A stretch of 64,000 nt of DNA from NCBI RefSeq assembly GCF_007990775.1, contig NZ_BJXB01000004.1:124001-188000 (forward strand), in the 5' to 3' direction. Made by a program: the position numbers and the translations under genes. The notes under the pieces were generated by a model that had not been told where the DNA came from, made no database searches, and was given only the letters and a program-made list of their open reading frames with translations. This document shows, piece by piece, positions 33,758 to 43,154 of the stretch; the stretch's first letter is position 1, and each line of letters begins with the position of its first letter. Origin of the DNA: Deinococcus cellulosilyticus NBRC 106333 = KACC 11606. Lineage in GTDB: Bacteria > Deinococcota > Deinococci > Deinococcales > Deinococcaceae.

Positions 33758-35179
33758 TCAGGCATTTGCATGTCCAGCGGTCCACATGGGGAGGGTGAAG
33801 GTGACCTGGGTGCCTTTGCCCACCTCACTCTGAACGTCCACCGTTCCCCCGTGCTGCTCCACAATCCAGTGGGCGATGGGAAGTCCGAGGCCGCTTCCTG
33901 TCGGGTTGTGCTCACGGGCATGCTCGGCCCGGAAGAAGCGCTCGAACACCTGCCGGACCTCCTCTGGGGTCATCCCCACTCCGGTGTCCTGCACCACGGT
34001 GGTCACCCATCCCGCCTGCCCGGTCACCTGCACGGTGATGTGCCCCCCTTGCGGGGTGTACTTGAGGGCGTTGTCCAGCAGGATCAGCAGCAGTTGACTG
34101 AGGCGGTCCCGGTCCCCTTTCACCCAGAGGTCCGTGTCCTGAATGAGACTGAGGTGCTGTTCAGATTTGAGTTTCTGGGCGTTTCGCACCGCCTCCACCA
34201 CCACCTCCGAGTAGTGCACCTGACCCAGCAGCAGTTTCAGTCCGGCGTCCTTTTTGGCCACCGTCAGCAGGTCCTCCACCAGGCGTCCCAGCCGGGACAT
34301 TTCGAGCAGGGCGTCATGCAAAATGGCGTCGCGCTGTTCTGGCAGCATGGTGGGGTAGCGTTGCAGCAACTCCAGGTTCCCCCGCACGATGGTGATGGGC
34401 GTCCGGAGTTCATGGGACGCTTCGGCCACAAATTGACGCTGGGCTTTCACCGCCCACTCCAGGTTGTCCAGCATCTGGTTGAGGGTGCTGGACAGGTCCC
34501 CGAGTTCGTCCTGGTGGGGAAAAGACGACACCCGCTGGGACAGATCGCGTGACCGTGCAATGCGGTCTGCCGTGCGGGTGAGGTCCCGCAGGGGGGCGAG
34601 CACCCTTCTGGTGGTCCGCTGCAGGATCACCCCCATCAACACGCACATCAGGAGGGTCAGCGTCAGCATCACAACCAGCAGGACCCTCTGGGCCTGTTCC
34701 ATCTGCATCAGGGGAAACCGGACCTCCAGCACCTGCTGTCCTGCAAAACTCCAGGTGAGGGAACGCCACCTTTCCCCCTGCACCTCCAGGGTGCGCAACG
34801 TTGCGCCCTCAGTCAGCACGGGTTTTTTCTGGAGTGAAGGAAGATGTTCCATCCACCAGGGCAAAGCCCGGATCAAACCCTGCTGTGGACGGGTGGGTCT
34901 CAAGGTCGGGTTGGGCGAAGGGCCTGACCTGGCCACCACCAGGCCCTCAGGGCCATACCACAGGACCTGCAGGTCCACAGCAGGCAGGTGTTGAAGGTAC
35001 ACTGGTCCAGCGGTCTCGAGTCCTGCCTGCACCTGACTTGCGGTGAGGATCAGCAGACGGTCCATGTCCTGCCGCTGGTTCTTGGCGTAAAGTCCCCAGC
35101 ACAGCAGCGAGAACAGCAGCAGCGCTCCGCACAGCATCCCCTGACGCAGCAGGAGAGGGGAGAGGGAAGCACGGGGCAC
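33758..35179 (-). CDS. Sensor histidine kinase
   Basis: 473 residues. Membrane segments at about 15-35 (MLCGALLLFSLLCWGLYA) and about 155-178 (VLLVVMLTLTLLMCVLMGVIL) enclose an extracytoplasmic sensor. HAMP follows, then HisKA with H in ASHELRTPI (about 265), N box LLDNALKYTPQGG, G1 DTGVGMTPEEV, G2 GSGLGLPIAHWIVEQHGG. The GTG at 35179 is chosen because GGAGG lies 7 nt upstream, inside the response-regulator end; the stop of that gene is 1 bp away. EnvZ/BaeS-type partner of the next gene. Signal unknown. Confidence 0.9.
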   Translation of the reverse strand: MPRASLSPLLLRQGMLCGALLLFSLLCWGLYAKNQRQDMDRLLILTASQVQAGLETAGPVYLQHLPAVDLQVLWYGPEGLVVARSGPSPNPTLRPTRPQQGLIRALPWWMEHLPSLQKKPVLTEGATLRTLEVQGERWRSLTWSFAGQQVLEVRFPLMQMEQAQRVLLVVMLTLTLLMCVLMGVILQRTTRRVLAPLRDLTRTADRIARSRDLSQRVSSFPHQDELGDLSSTLNQMLDNLEWAVKAQRQFVAEASHELRTPITIVRGNLELLQRYPTMLPEQRDAILHDALLEMSRLGRLVEDLLTVAKKDAGLKLLLGQVHYSEVVVEAVRNAQKLKSEQHLSLIQDTDLWVKGDRDRLSQLLLILLDNALKYTPQGGHITVQVTGQAGWVTTVVQDTGVGMTPEEVRQVFERFFRAEHAREHNPTGSGLGLPIAHWIVEQHGGTVDVQSEVGKGTQVTFTLPMWTAGHANA

Positions 35180-35180
35180 C

Positions 35181-35864
35181 TCAATCCTCCCGGAGGATGT
35201 ACCCGGCCCCGCGAATGGTGTGAATGAGTCTGCTGGCTCCACCCTCCTCCAGCTTTTGCCTCAGGGCACTGATGGCCACCTCGACCACATTGACATCTCC
35301 GAAGTAATCCATGCCCCACACCCGGTCGAGCAGCATCGGTTTGGTGAAGACCCGCTCGGGGTTCTCCATGAAGCACTGCAGCAACCGGAATTCCAGAGGA
35401 GAGAGGCCCAGGATGCGGCCAGAGCGGGTCACCTGGTGGCGTTGCAGGTCCAGGTGCAGGTCTGCATGGCGCAACTCCTGTTTGGTGTCCGGCTGGAAAC
35501 GCTTGAGGATCAGGCGCACCCGGGCCAGCAGCACATCAAAGTAAAAGGGCTTGGTGATGTAGTCGTCTGCACCAGACTCCAGCCCGTACACATGGTCGTC
35601 CGGGTGGTCTTTGGCGGTGAGTAAGATCACCGGGATGTGCTCACTGGACGAGCGCACCTTCTTCAGGACCTCGAGTCCGGAGAGGTCTGGCATCGTGATG
35701 TCGAGGATCACCAGCAAGATGTTGCGGGTCCGCAAGAGGTTCAGGGCTTCACTGCCGGTCTCGGCTTCGAGCACCAGGTGGCCTTCGAATTCCAGGCCAC
35801 GTCGGAGCATCATGCGCATGCGGGCATCGTCATCGACCACCAGAATGTGAGACATGCTCCCCAT
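35181..35864 (-). CDS. OmpR/PhoB-family response regulator
   Basis: 227 residues. Receiver domain: acidic pocket VVDDDARMRMML, phosphoacceptor D in LVILDITMPDL (about 55), K in LLTAKDHPDD (about 105). The C-terminal winged helix (about 130-227) ends with the typical VVEVAISALRQKLEEGG...IHTIRGAGYIL. Starts with MGSMSHIL; the inner ATG at 35855 is an alternative. Probably controls its own operon with the kinase. Confidence 0.93.
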   Translation of the reverse strand: MGSMSHILVVDDDARMRMMLRRGLEFEGHLVLEAETGSEALNLLRTRNILLVILDITMPDLSGLEVLKKVRSSSEHIPVILLTAKDHPDDHVYGLESGADDYITKPFYFDVLLARVRLILKRFQPDTKQELRHADLHLDLQRHQVTRSGRILGLSPLEFRLLQCFMENPERVFTKPMLLDRVWGMDYFGDVNVVEVAISALRQKLEEGGASRLIHTIRGAGYILRED

Positions 35865-36024
35865 CCTGACCGGAGTTTCATGAGAATGTTTTGAGACTGG
35901 TAACCCTTTCTTCACTCAGCTTTTGCTCAGGTTCTGCTGGGGTTCCAGACAGCAATGTGCCCTAGAGTGCTGGCATGACCCATCATCCTTTTGCTTTGCT
36001 GCAAGGCAGAAAGGCGATCTTTCC

Positions 36025-36411
36025 ATGCCTGATTCTGCCCTGATGACGGCCATTTTCGCCAGTGGACTCGCTGCAGGCAGCGTCACCCTCTCAGCGACCC
36101 TCTTTCTCTATCTCAGGGGCTTGCTGCACAGCCTGCACCACAAAAAGAGCCTGTGGGTGCTGCATGTGCTGGTGATGATTCTGAGCATCTTCCTGGCGGT
36201 GCAACTGCAGATTCACGGTCCTGACCTCGGCCTGGGGCACACCTTGCAATTCTGGGTGTGGTGCTGCCTGACCCTGGTGGGGGTGTTCACCGTGCAGGAA
36301 TGGAAACCCGGGCCAGCCAGGGATGTGCTGTTGCTCTTGTGCTGTCTGCTGGGAGGGTTGTTTGTGGGCAGCATGATGTTTTTGAACCTCCCAGTCACGC
36401 CCTCTGGGTGA
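36025..36411 (+). CDS. Small four-helix membrane protein
   Basis: 128 residues, four hydrophobic segments (about 8-30, 42-60, 70-88, 100-122) with an amphipathic HSLHHKKS loop after the first. No family recognised. Divergent from the response regulator and overlapping the PadR gene by 17 bp tail to tail. The ATG at 36025 is preceded by GGCGATC, a weak ribosome site. Confidence 0.6.
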   Translation: MPDSALMTAIFASGLAAGSVTLSATLFLYLRGLLHSLHHKKSLWVLHVLVMILSIFLAVQLQIHGPDLGLGHTLQFWVWCCLTLVGVFTVQEWKPGPARDVLLLLCCLLGGLFVGSMMFLNLPVTPSG

Positions 36412-36979
36412 TCCCAGCGTGGTCTGGCTGACTTTGCAGGGTGTGCAGGGTGCGTTTGAGCCACTCAAGGTCCGCCTGAAGCAGGTTCAGCTGTCTGGAG
36501 ACCGTCAGGTCCACCCCGATCAGTCCCCGTCCGATGTGGCCTTCATGGGTGGGCACTTTTTGCAGGGTTTCAATCTGTTGCTCCAGCAGCTTTGCCCGTT
36601 CTTGTAAGAGCAACAGCACTTCCTGCTGGGGCAGTTCGTTCACGAAGAGCATCCCGAGGTTGCCGTATTCCGGCAGGGGGTCCGGCTGGGACAGGTGGAT
36701 GCGCAGCAACTCCAGGAAGTGTTTTTCCCCCTGCAGGGTGAGGCCATACACCTTGCGGGTGGGCCGGTTGCCGGCCTGTTCGTTGTGGGACTGGATCAGT
36801 CCTGCTTTTTCCAGCCGGTCCAGGGCGGCGTACGCGGTGGCTTTTTTCAACTGGGTGAAGTGGGCCAGGTTTTTTTCGATGAAGTCGTGCAGCTGGTACC
36901 CGTGTTGCTGTTCTCCTTTGAGGAGGCCGAGCAGCAGCAACGCGTTGGGGTCATGGATCATTCCATCAGAATAGTCCAT
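36395..36979 (-). CDS. PadR-family transcriptional regulator
   Basis: 194 residues. The PadR winged helix (about 8-85) starts ALLLLGLLKGEQQHGYQLHDFIEKNL and contains TAYAALDRLEKAGLIQSHNE, followed by a GLTLQGEKHFLELL linker. The C-terminal coiled-coil dimerisation domain is Vir-type (LLQERAKLLEQQIETLQ). Start 36979 or 36961 (MIHDPNALL) are both possible. Ligand and targets unknown; autoregulation is suggested by the dyad upstream. Confidence 0.88.
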   Translation of the reverse strand: MDYSDGMIHDPNALLLLGLLKGEQQHGYQLHDFIEKNLAHFTQLKKATAYAALDRLEKAGLIQSHNEQAGNRPTRKVYGLTLQGEKHFLELLRIHLSQPDPLPEYGNLGMLFVNELPQQEVLLLLQERAKLLEQQIETLQKVPTHEGHIGRGLIGVDLTVSRQLNLLQADLEWLKRTLHTLQSQPDHAGITQRA

Positions 36980-36981
36980 GC

Positions 36982-37028
36982 TTGACTATTTCTCCAAATC
37001 CCTTTAGAGTCAACTTTAGATTAGTCAA
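36982..37028. promoter_or_regulatory. Dyad and direct repeats upstream of PadR gene
   Basis: TTGACTA (36982-36988) is inverted at 37022-37028 (TAGTCAA). CTTTAGAGTCAA (37002-37013) and CTTTAGATTAGTCAA (37014-37028) are tandem repeats. Likely operator and -35 elements. Confidence 0.45.
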
Positions 37029-37104
37029 AGATGGTTTCATGGACGGCAGCAGCGGCAGCGGCAGCGGACCCACAGGATTCGACACTGCGCAATAAAGGAG
37101 CACC

Positions 37105-37317
37105 GTGAACCAGCACCAAGTGGACCTGCTGTTGCAGGAATGGCATACACTGGCCGAGCAACTCCAACAACACATCGCTCAACCCGAAAAAAATTACCCT
37201 CAGATCAACCAGGAACTGGAAGTCATTCTTTTCAAAACCATGCGCATTCGCTCGTTGCTGGAGGACCGCTCTGGGTCCTCCGGGGTGGGCCAGTACACCA
37301 TCACACCTGAAGAGTAA
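37105..37317 (+). CDS. Small hypothetical protein (70 residues)
   Basis: GTG start with AAAGGAG 5 nt upstream. The N-terminal half is a predicted amphipathic helix pair (VDLLLQEWHTLAEQLQQHI, then NQELEVILFKTMRIRSLLE) and the tail is a short polar strand. Soluble, no family recognised. A GC-rich hairpin (GGGCCGCT...AGCGGCCC type, near 37323-37343) follows as a probable terminator. Confidence 0.55.
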   Translation: MNQHQVDLLLQEWHTLAEQLQQHIAQPEKNYPQINQELEVILFKTMRIRSLLEDRSGSSGVGQYTITPEE

Positions 37318-37365
37318 ACCTGGGGCCGCTGTTGAGCGGCCCTTTTGCTGGTTTGCTGGACAACT

Positions 37366-37608
37366 TCAATCAGGTTTTGGGTTGCTGTGGTCTTTGAAGA
37401 AATAACCCAACAGGAACACCACCACGGACCGGATCAGGTCAAAAATGCCGTGGGTGAGGGTGGCCCGTGTGGTGCTGTCATCAAACCAGGAACCGAGGTA
37501 CAGCATCAGGGTGAGGGCGGCAGCTCCGAAGAGCATGTGGTGGCCCAGGGTGGCGGGAGTGGTTTTCTTTCTGGGTGACCGGGGTCGCTGTGCAGACCGA
37601 CGCGCCAT
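37366..37608 (-). CDS. Small membrane protein (80 residues)
   Basis: Arg/Lys-rich N-terminus (MARRSAQRPRSPRKK) and two hydrophobic segments (HHMLFGAAALTLMLYLGSW and IFDLIRSVVVFLLGYFF). The orientation predicts an inside N-terminus. No family recognised. Confidence 0.5.
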   Translation of the reverse strand: MARRSAQRPRSPRKKTTPATLGHHMLFGAAALTLMLYLGSWFDDSTTRATLTHGIFDLIRSVVVFLLGYFFKDHSNPKPD

Positions 37609-38185
37609 GTCACACCTCCATTCCAGGGCTGTTGCCCCACAGTGAAAGTAAGATCAGGGAGACGATGAAGGCCCTTGGCCAGCACCGTAGCGCGTCAGTC
37701 CCGGATGGTGCCCTTGGCACTCCACCGGTCTTCGTCCCACATTGAAGGTGCAGTTGCTTCAACCACACATTGCTTTGATTTGTGCAGGACTCCTTGAGCC
37801 TGCGCCACCCGACAACTCCTTGAGTTGTACCACCTCATGATACACCCTGGGTTCCACAACTGTAAGGGGTGATCAACAGCTGCTCCTTTTTTATCGTTGT
37901 TGTGTGTTTACACAGCAGAAGCAAGCATTCCATTCGATTTGCTTCTCTGACATGCATTTTGTTACCACAGCACAAACACATACGGATTTGCCAGTCTTTC
38001 ACTGTGCAGCCTGACACGGGCAATTGTCCACCGTTCTGCCCCAAAACGGGACATCCGAGGTGTACAGGGGCCTTTTTTGCTCCATCTGGAGAACAGCACT
38101 GTGGCCCAGCCCAGGGCCTTCAGACTGGGTGCCTTGTCATTCGGCTGATCTGCAGCTGGCGCAAAACAGGGTCTGGGTCATCACC
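37609..38185. other. Gap between small membrane gene and ankyrin gene
   Basis: No gene recognised. Lower GC around 37830-38000. ACAACTCCTTGAGTTGT near 37812-37828 is a 7+3+7 palindrome of unknown role. Confidence 0.4.
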
Positions 38186-40783
38186 TTAAGGTTTTTCTCT
38201 CAATGCCCGTTCGATTTCGGTGCGCAGGGCCTGAGTGGAGCACAGGTCCAGGGGGGTGTGGCCTCGCTGGTTTTTCACGCTCAGGTCTGCCCCACGGGCC
38301 ACCATGCGGGTCACCGTTCTGGCGGTCTGCTGCCGGGCTTCCACAGCTTCATTCCGGGGCCATTCCAGCCGCACCAGAAATTCCAGGGGGGTTTCGCCCT
38401 GCCGGGTTTGCACATTGGGATCCGCTCCGGCCTGCAGCAGGTGATCGATCACCTCAAATGCGCCTCTGGCACAGGCGAAGTGCAGGGCGGTGCGACCCAG
38501 ACGGTCCTTGCTGGCCACCTGTGCCTCGTGGTCCAGCAACAGCCGCACCAGTTCAGGTCTGGCATGGTTGGCGGCGTGCATCAAAGGGGTGATGCCTTCC
38601 GGGTCTTTGCCGTTCACTTTTGCCTCCAGGTCCAGCATCTGCTGGACCCTTTTGGGTTTTCCACTTTCGATGGCTTCAAACAGGGCTCCGTTATGCTTGC
38701 CGTGCACGCCCCCCCGGCTTCTCAGGTGCTCCAGGATCTCCTGATGGGTCACAAAGTCCAGTGGGGTGTTGAAATCTGCGTTTTTCAGGTTGACCTCTGC
38801 ACCGTGTTCGAGCAGCAAGTCGATCAGTGCAAACAGTGCTTGCAGCTGTTCGGGCCTGTGGTATGTGCTGCTGGCCTTCACCACCTTGTGCAGGGCACCA
38901 TCCCCATAAAGGCTTTCCGGGTGGTTGGGGTTGGCCCCTTTGCTGAGCAGTTTGTGGATCACCCGGTGAAAGTCGGAAATCTCAGGGAAGCCGGGCTCCT
39001 TGCCGAAGCGTTGCAGGCGGTAGGTGACCCTGAGCAGTGCGGTTTCTTCGCTGTCAAACGGGCTGGTGTCCAGGTGCTGCACGTCCTGTGGGGTGGCCCG
39101 GTCCAGCACGGCTTCGAAGGCGGCAAGCCCGTGGACCGTGTCCACCTGGTCGGCGAGTTCAAAAAGCTCTCTGCCCACCCCTGTGGCATTTTCTGCTGGC
39201 CCGGAGGGCGGCTCTGTTCCAGTGATGTGATGGACCATCCCCTGAATCAGGTCCGTGTAGTGGTCTTGCAGGGTTTGTTGCACCTCATGTTCTGCCGAGA
39301 GGGGTTGTGCGGACCCTCCATGCTGCATGGCAGCCGTGAGCCGCTCGGAAACCTGTTTGCTCTGGGCGTCCGCGAGGGGGGTCCTGCCGTGGTTGTTTTC
39401 GGCCTGCACGTTCGCCCCGAGGGCAATCAGGCGGTCCAGCACTTCGAGCAGTTTTTGCCCTTCGGGGGTTTTGAGGGTGCGGGACTCCATGCGGTCCACC
39501 AGCCAGTGCAGGGCGGTGCCTTCATACCGGTTGCGTTCATTGATGTCTGCCCCGTGCTGCAGCAAGAGGTCCAGGGCTTCAGGACTTCTGACCAGCCCCA
39601 GTGGGAAATAGAAGTATTCGTAGGGTGCGTCCCCTTTGCGGCTGATGCCCCGGGGCAGGGCCCCGTGGTCCAGCAGCAATTGCATCATCTTGAGGTCGTC
39701 TTTGGAGACCGCTTCGCACAGGGCCGTGGTGTTGGAAGAGTCGTTGATTTCGTTCACTTTTGCGCGGTGCTGCAACAAAAGCCGGGCCACTTCCAGGTGA
39801 CTGTGGGAGACCGCCATGTAAAGGGGGGTCTGGGTGTGGCGGATCAGGTCACTGAAGTTGGTTTTCACGTTGACTTTCGCCCCGTGTGCCAGCAGCACCT
39901 TCACCACCTCGAGGGTGCCGAGTTCTGCAGCCCAGTGCAGGGGCCGCTGGTTGCTGTGGTTGCGGCTGTTGACGTCTTGCCCCACGGAAATCAGCCACCC
40001 GACCATGTCCGGCTGGTCTCGCACAGAGGCGTAATGCAGCACCGTGTTTCTTCCCAGGTCCGTCACCGTGAGGTCCTCTCCCCGTTCGTACAGGTGCCTG
40101 AGCAGCGGAAAGTGGCCCCTTTCGGCCAGCAGGTGCACGAAGCACCTGCCGTTCTCGAAACGCGTGTTCACGTCCTGGTCCGGGAACAGGGAAAGCAGGT
40201 GGTCGAAGACCTCCACGGTGGAACTGTGGTGCAGGGGCAGGCGACCCAGGTGGTCTTTGACGGTGAGAGGAAAAGCCGTGTGTTCCAGCACCCGGTCCAC
40301 CATCTGGGGGTTCCCGGACCATGCCGCCCAGTGCAAAGGGGTCATGCCGTGCTGGTTCTGGTGGTCCAGAAGGAGGCCTTTTTGCAGGAACATTTCGAGG
40401 TGTTCAAGGTTGCCGGACGCCACCACCACATCCAGCACCCGGGTTCCGGCGGTGTTCTGGGTGTCCATGCTCGCCCCCATCTGCAAGAGTTCGAGGGCAA
40501 GATCAACGTGTTTCCCTGCGTAAGCCAGGTACAGCGGGGTGCGCTGGCGGTGGTCTCTCAACTCCAGTCTGGCCCCTTTTTGCAGGAGCAATCGTGCCAC
40601 GTCAAGTTTGCCCTGCAAGATGGCGTGATGCAAGGGAGGCAGGTGTTTTTCACTGCCCTGCCAGCCCAGCACCTCGGGGAGTTGCTCTCCCCAACTGTTC
40701 ATCAGGGTTTCCATGGTTTCCAGATCTGCGGTGTCCATCAATTGATTCAATTGTTGTGCTGCTTTTTTGATGTGTGGGGGCAT
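38186..40783 (-). CDS. Giant ankyrin-repeat protein
   Basis: 865 residues made almost entirely of ankyrin repeats; about 16 can be picked out by the G-x-T-P-L-H-x-A-A and L-L-x-x-G-A-x-V-N pattern (for example GMTPLHWAAWSGN, RPLHWAAELGTLEVVKVLLAHGAKVN, GRTALHFACARGAFEVIDHLLQAGADPN). An irregular linker without repeats lies at about 480-600. No signal peptide or membrane helix, so cytoplasmic; expected role is protein binding. It is much longer than usual free-living bacterial ankyrin proteins. A separate small gene lies 9 bp upstream on the same strand. Confidence 0.9.
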   Translation of the reverse strand: MPPHIKKAAQQLNQLMDTADLETMETLMNSWGEQLPEVLGWQGSEKHLPPLHHAILQGKLDVARLLLQKGARLELRDHRQRTPLYLAYAGKHVDLALELLQMGASMDTQNTAGTRVLDVVVASGNLEHLEMFLQKGLLLDHQNQHGMTPLHWAAWSGNPQMVDRVLEHTAFPLTVKDHLGRLPLHHSSTVEVFDHLLSLFPDQDVNTRFENGRCFVHLLAERGHFPLLRHLYERGEDLTVTDLGRNTVLHYASVRDQPDMVGWLISVGQDVNSRNHSNQRPLHWAAELGTLEVVKVLLAHGAKVNVKTNFSDLIRHTQTPLYMAVSHSHLEVARLLLQHRAKVNEINDSSNTTALCEAVSKDDLKMMQLLLDHGALPRGISRKGDAPYEYFYFPLGLVRSPEALDLLLQHGADINERNRYEGTALHWLVDRMESRTLKTPEGQKLLEVLDRLIALGANVQAENNHGRTPLADAQSKQVSERLTAAMQHGGSAQPLSAEHEVQQTLQDHYTDLIQGMVHHITGTEPPSGPAENATGVGRELFELADQVDTVHGLAAFEAVLDRATPQDVQHLDTSPFDSEETALLRVTYRLQRFGKEPGFPEISDFHRVIHKLLSKGANPNHPESLYGDGALHKVVKASSTYHRPEQLQALFALIDLLLEHGAEVNLKNADFNTPLDFVTHQEILEHLRSRGGVHGKHNGALFEAIESGKPKRVQQMLDLEAKVNGKDPEGITPLMHAANHARPELVRLLLDHEAQVASKDRLGRTALHFACARGAFEVIDHLLQAGADPNVQTRQGETPLEFLVRLEWPRNEAVEARQQTARTVTRMVARGADLSVKNQRGHTPLDLCSTQALRTEIERALREKP

Positions 40784-40792
40784 GAATCCATC

Positions 40793-41143
40793 TTAAAAAA
40801 CATCCTTTACATGGAAGCGCTTCCGTCTAGACGGTAGGGGCCGGAGCCCATGCACATGAACGTCCAGGTGGTGCATGAACTCGCCTCTGTTGGAAGGAAG
40901 GACGTACTCAAAGGTGAGCTGAAAAGCCCTTGATCCGAACCCCGCACCAGGCACCTCCACCATCTCGGTGACCAGGTGTTCCCTGCCCATGAACATCGCC
41001 CGCAGGGTGCCGGTGGCCATGGACAAGAATTCATGTTCGGTGAGCAGATCTGAAAACACCACCCGGACCGTCCCGAGGGTGTGGGTGATGGAGGTGATTT
41101 GATCCTTCGACACGTGAAGCACGGCAGGTTCAGGTGGGGTCAT
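40793..41143 (-). CDS. Hypothetical protein, possible regulator of neighbour
   Basis: 116 residues starting MTPPEPAVLHVSKDQITSI. Beta-rich, with the ending VHVHGLRPLPSRRKRFHVKDVF. No family recognised. Ends 9 bp before the ankyrin gene start on the same strand, suggesting co-transcription. The frame extends upstream, but the ATG at 41143 is the first with plausible coding content. Confidence 0.55.
   Translation of the reverse strand: MTPPEPAVLHVSKDQITSITHTLGTVRVVFSDLLTEHEFLSMATGTLRAMFMGREHLVTEMVEVPGAGFGSRAFQLTFEYVLPSNRGEFMHHLDVHVHGLRPLPSRRKRFHVKDVF
40813..40824. promoter_or_regulatory. Perfect LacI-type palindrome GGAAGCGCTTCC
   Basis: 12-bp perfect palindrome with the core seen upstream of the amylase. 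It lies inside the 3' end of the small gene, 30 bp before the ankyrin gene start, so it may be a real operator or coincidental coding sequence. Confidence 0.35.
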
Positions 41144-42255
41144 GGCTTCCAGTTTACTTGCTGGCGCTGCCCGCCTGAAAGACAACCCACAGGGCATGCA
41201 AGGCCCCTGGACGGCTGCATGCCCAAAGCACAGCCCTTGACCAGTCGCAACTGCGGGTGACATCCAGGCTGCCCCTGAGGGAACGATGGTGCCCCGGACC
41301 GGATCAACCTTCGACTCCACCACCTGCTGACCTTCACCCCGGATGCCTGGGAGAGTCCTCCCAACTGTCCGCTTCCCGTTTCTTTGCTGCACCTGACCGG
41401 TGGTTGTGAGCACCGAGAGGACGTCGTGCAAGGTCCGCAGAAGGGTGTCCGGGAACCCTTTCAAGTCAACGCTTTTGAGGCACAAGCACATCCATCAGGC
41501 CATCAAACCAGTCCCTGGGGGTGGCCCGGCCTTCCAGGTCGGTGAGGGTGCACAGGTCAATCAGCCCACCAGGGAAGACCACAAGAGTCGTCTGAGCAAG
41601 ACGTCGGCCCGCCGGAAAGGCTGATCAGGGATTGTGCTTCCACAGATGCTTCAAACAAGGTGGCTGAAAGGCATGGTCAAAGACCTGAAAATGCTGTTGG
41701 ACATGGCCCATCTTGTCAGCAATTCATTCAGATGTCATGAAAGCAATCAAATCCAACATCGAGCAGCAAACGCATCGCGGTTTCAAACATCCTTGAGGCC
41801 AGGCCAAAAAGAAAAAGCCCCTTGTCTGCAAATCTGGCACCATTGTCCTGCTGTGGGTCTTGAACAGCTTCAAATGCTTTCGGCGTCAGACGGTCAGGTG
41901 CAACGTTGATCCGGTGGGGACATGGATGCCTGCGGGTTGCTGCAAGAACCGTCAAAATCCAGGTGGCGGTGGGTGGTAAGCATCCTCTTTCAGACGTGGA
42001 ATTTTTGTTTCCCCCTGGTACAGTTTCAAGTGTTTTGCCCATGGGCTTTCTGAGCCTGGCTTTGAAGGCCCAAGTGAGTGGACCCGGGGGGTTCAACAGG
42101 TGGGGTCCACCGGAAGTCTGGAGGCATTTGCCAGATTCAATCCGAGCATGAAAAGTTCTTGTTTCCTGTGCCCCTTCCTGCTGCCCGGTGTACCTCCCTC
42201 AAAAAGCGAAATGGATTCACTTTGCACTTGATGTCACTTTGCTTTACCATGAACC
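41144..42255. other. Long gap with gene remnants
   Basis: No intact gene. The minus frame 41466-41624 is a coding-like fragment (see separate entry). Nothing else is recognised up to the TetR gene. Confidence 0.4.
41466..41624 (-). pseudogene. Unrecognised C-terminal gene fragment
   Basis: 52 codons, ending in a stop, with coding-like composition (TLVVFPGGLIDLCTLTDLEG, then RDWFDGLMDVLVPQKR) but no start. Family unknown. Confidence 0.35.
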
Positions 42256-42846
42256 ATGTTTTCCTCCTCTCCAGGTCGCCGGGAGCGCAAGAAGGCTGCC
42301 ACCCGCGACGCCATTGCCAACGCCGCCCTGAAATTGTTCCTGGAAAAAGGCTTCGATGGGGTCAGCATCAAAGACATTGCTGACCTGGCCGATGTCTCCA
42401 CCACCACCGTGTTCAAACACTTCCCCAGCAAAGAAGCCCTGCTCTTCGACCAGGACGCCGACCAGGAGGCACAGCTCCTCTCTGCCGTGCAAAACCGCCC
42501 GGCAGGACAGTCGGCCCTGCAGGCCCTGTGTGGTTTCTTCGTGGCCCACACCCAGGCCATCCACCAGGACCCGCGCATGGAGGACTTCATCCAACTGGTC
42601 ACCCGCACCCCTGCCCTCATGGAGTACGGGCGCCGCATGTGGACCCGCCATGGGGCTGCGCTGGCACGGGTTCTTGCCCTGGATGCTGGGCGACCTGCAG
42701 GGGACTTCACTGCGGCAGCCCTGGCCCATTTTGTGCTGGAAATTCCCCACCTGGTCCGGGGCCATCCCGACCCCGCAACGGCGTTCAAAGACGCCTTCGA
42801 GGTGCTCGAAAAAGGCTGGGGCAGCATGCATGCTGCCCCAGCCTGA
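42256..42846 (+). CDS. TetR-family transcriptional regulator
   Basis: 196 residues. HTH at about 8-58: RKKAATRDAIANAALKLFLEKGFDGVSIKDIADLADVSTTTVFKHFPSKEALLF in pattern, with recognition helix STTTVFKHF. The C-terminal helical ligand domain is MftR-like in layout (VRGHPDPATAFKDAFEVLEKG). Convergent with the FAD monooxygenase gene about 300 bp downstream. Regulator of a flavoprotein is a common pairing, but no operator is seen. Confidence 0.88.
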   Translation: MFSSSPGRRERKKAATRDAIANAALKLFLEKGFDGVSIKDIADLADVSTTTVFKHFPSKEALLFDQDADQEAQLLSAVQNRPAGQSALQALCGFFVAHTQAIHQDPRMEDFIQLVTRTPALMEYGRRMWTRHGAALARVLALDAGRPAGDFTAAALAHFVLEIPHLVRGHPDPATAFKDAFEVLEKGWGSMHAAPA

Positions 42847-43154
42847 GAGGTGGTCTCGGTCACTCCAGCGGTGCGGGACTTCCATTCCTCAGCGCTGATC
42901 CAAGTGTTGCGTGTTCCGGTGAATGGGAGGGACATCCTGGCGGCCTTGATGGTGCCCTGGAAGCCCTCCTGACCGGGTTTGGTTGTGAAGCGCACCTTCA
43001 TCTGGGTGAGGTGACCCCGGTTTTGATGCTGAAATGGGGGCCTTCCACGGTGCCCTGCTCGATGGGTGCCCCATCAATCGTCCGTGTCACCTCCTGACCC
43101 CGGGGGCTCGGCACCCGTGTGGCGTGCGGGTCTCCCCTGGGGACATGAAACCGT
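42847..43154 (-). other. Gap with shifted gene remnant
   Basis: Two minus frames look like one gene broken by a frameshift near 43010: RTIDGAPIEQGTVEGPHFSI, then MKVRFTTKPGQEGFQGTIKAA. It runs into the TetR 3' end without its own stop. Family unknown. Confidence 0.3.

Noticed and set aside
38024..40837. A 937-codon open frame on the plus strand opposite the ankyrin gene.
   Set aside because: It mirrors the codon-position bias of the ankyrin gene, has no recognisable domain, and the minus-strand protein is clearly repeat-structured.
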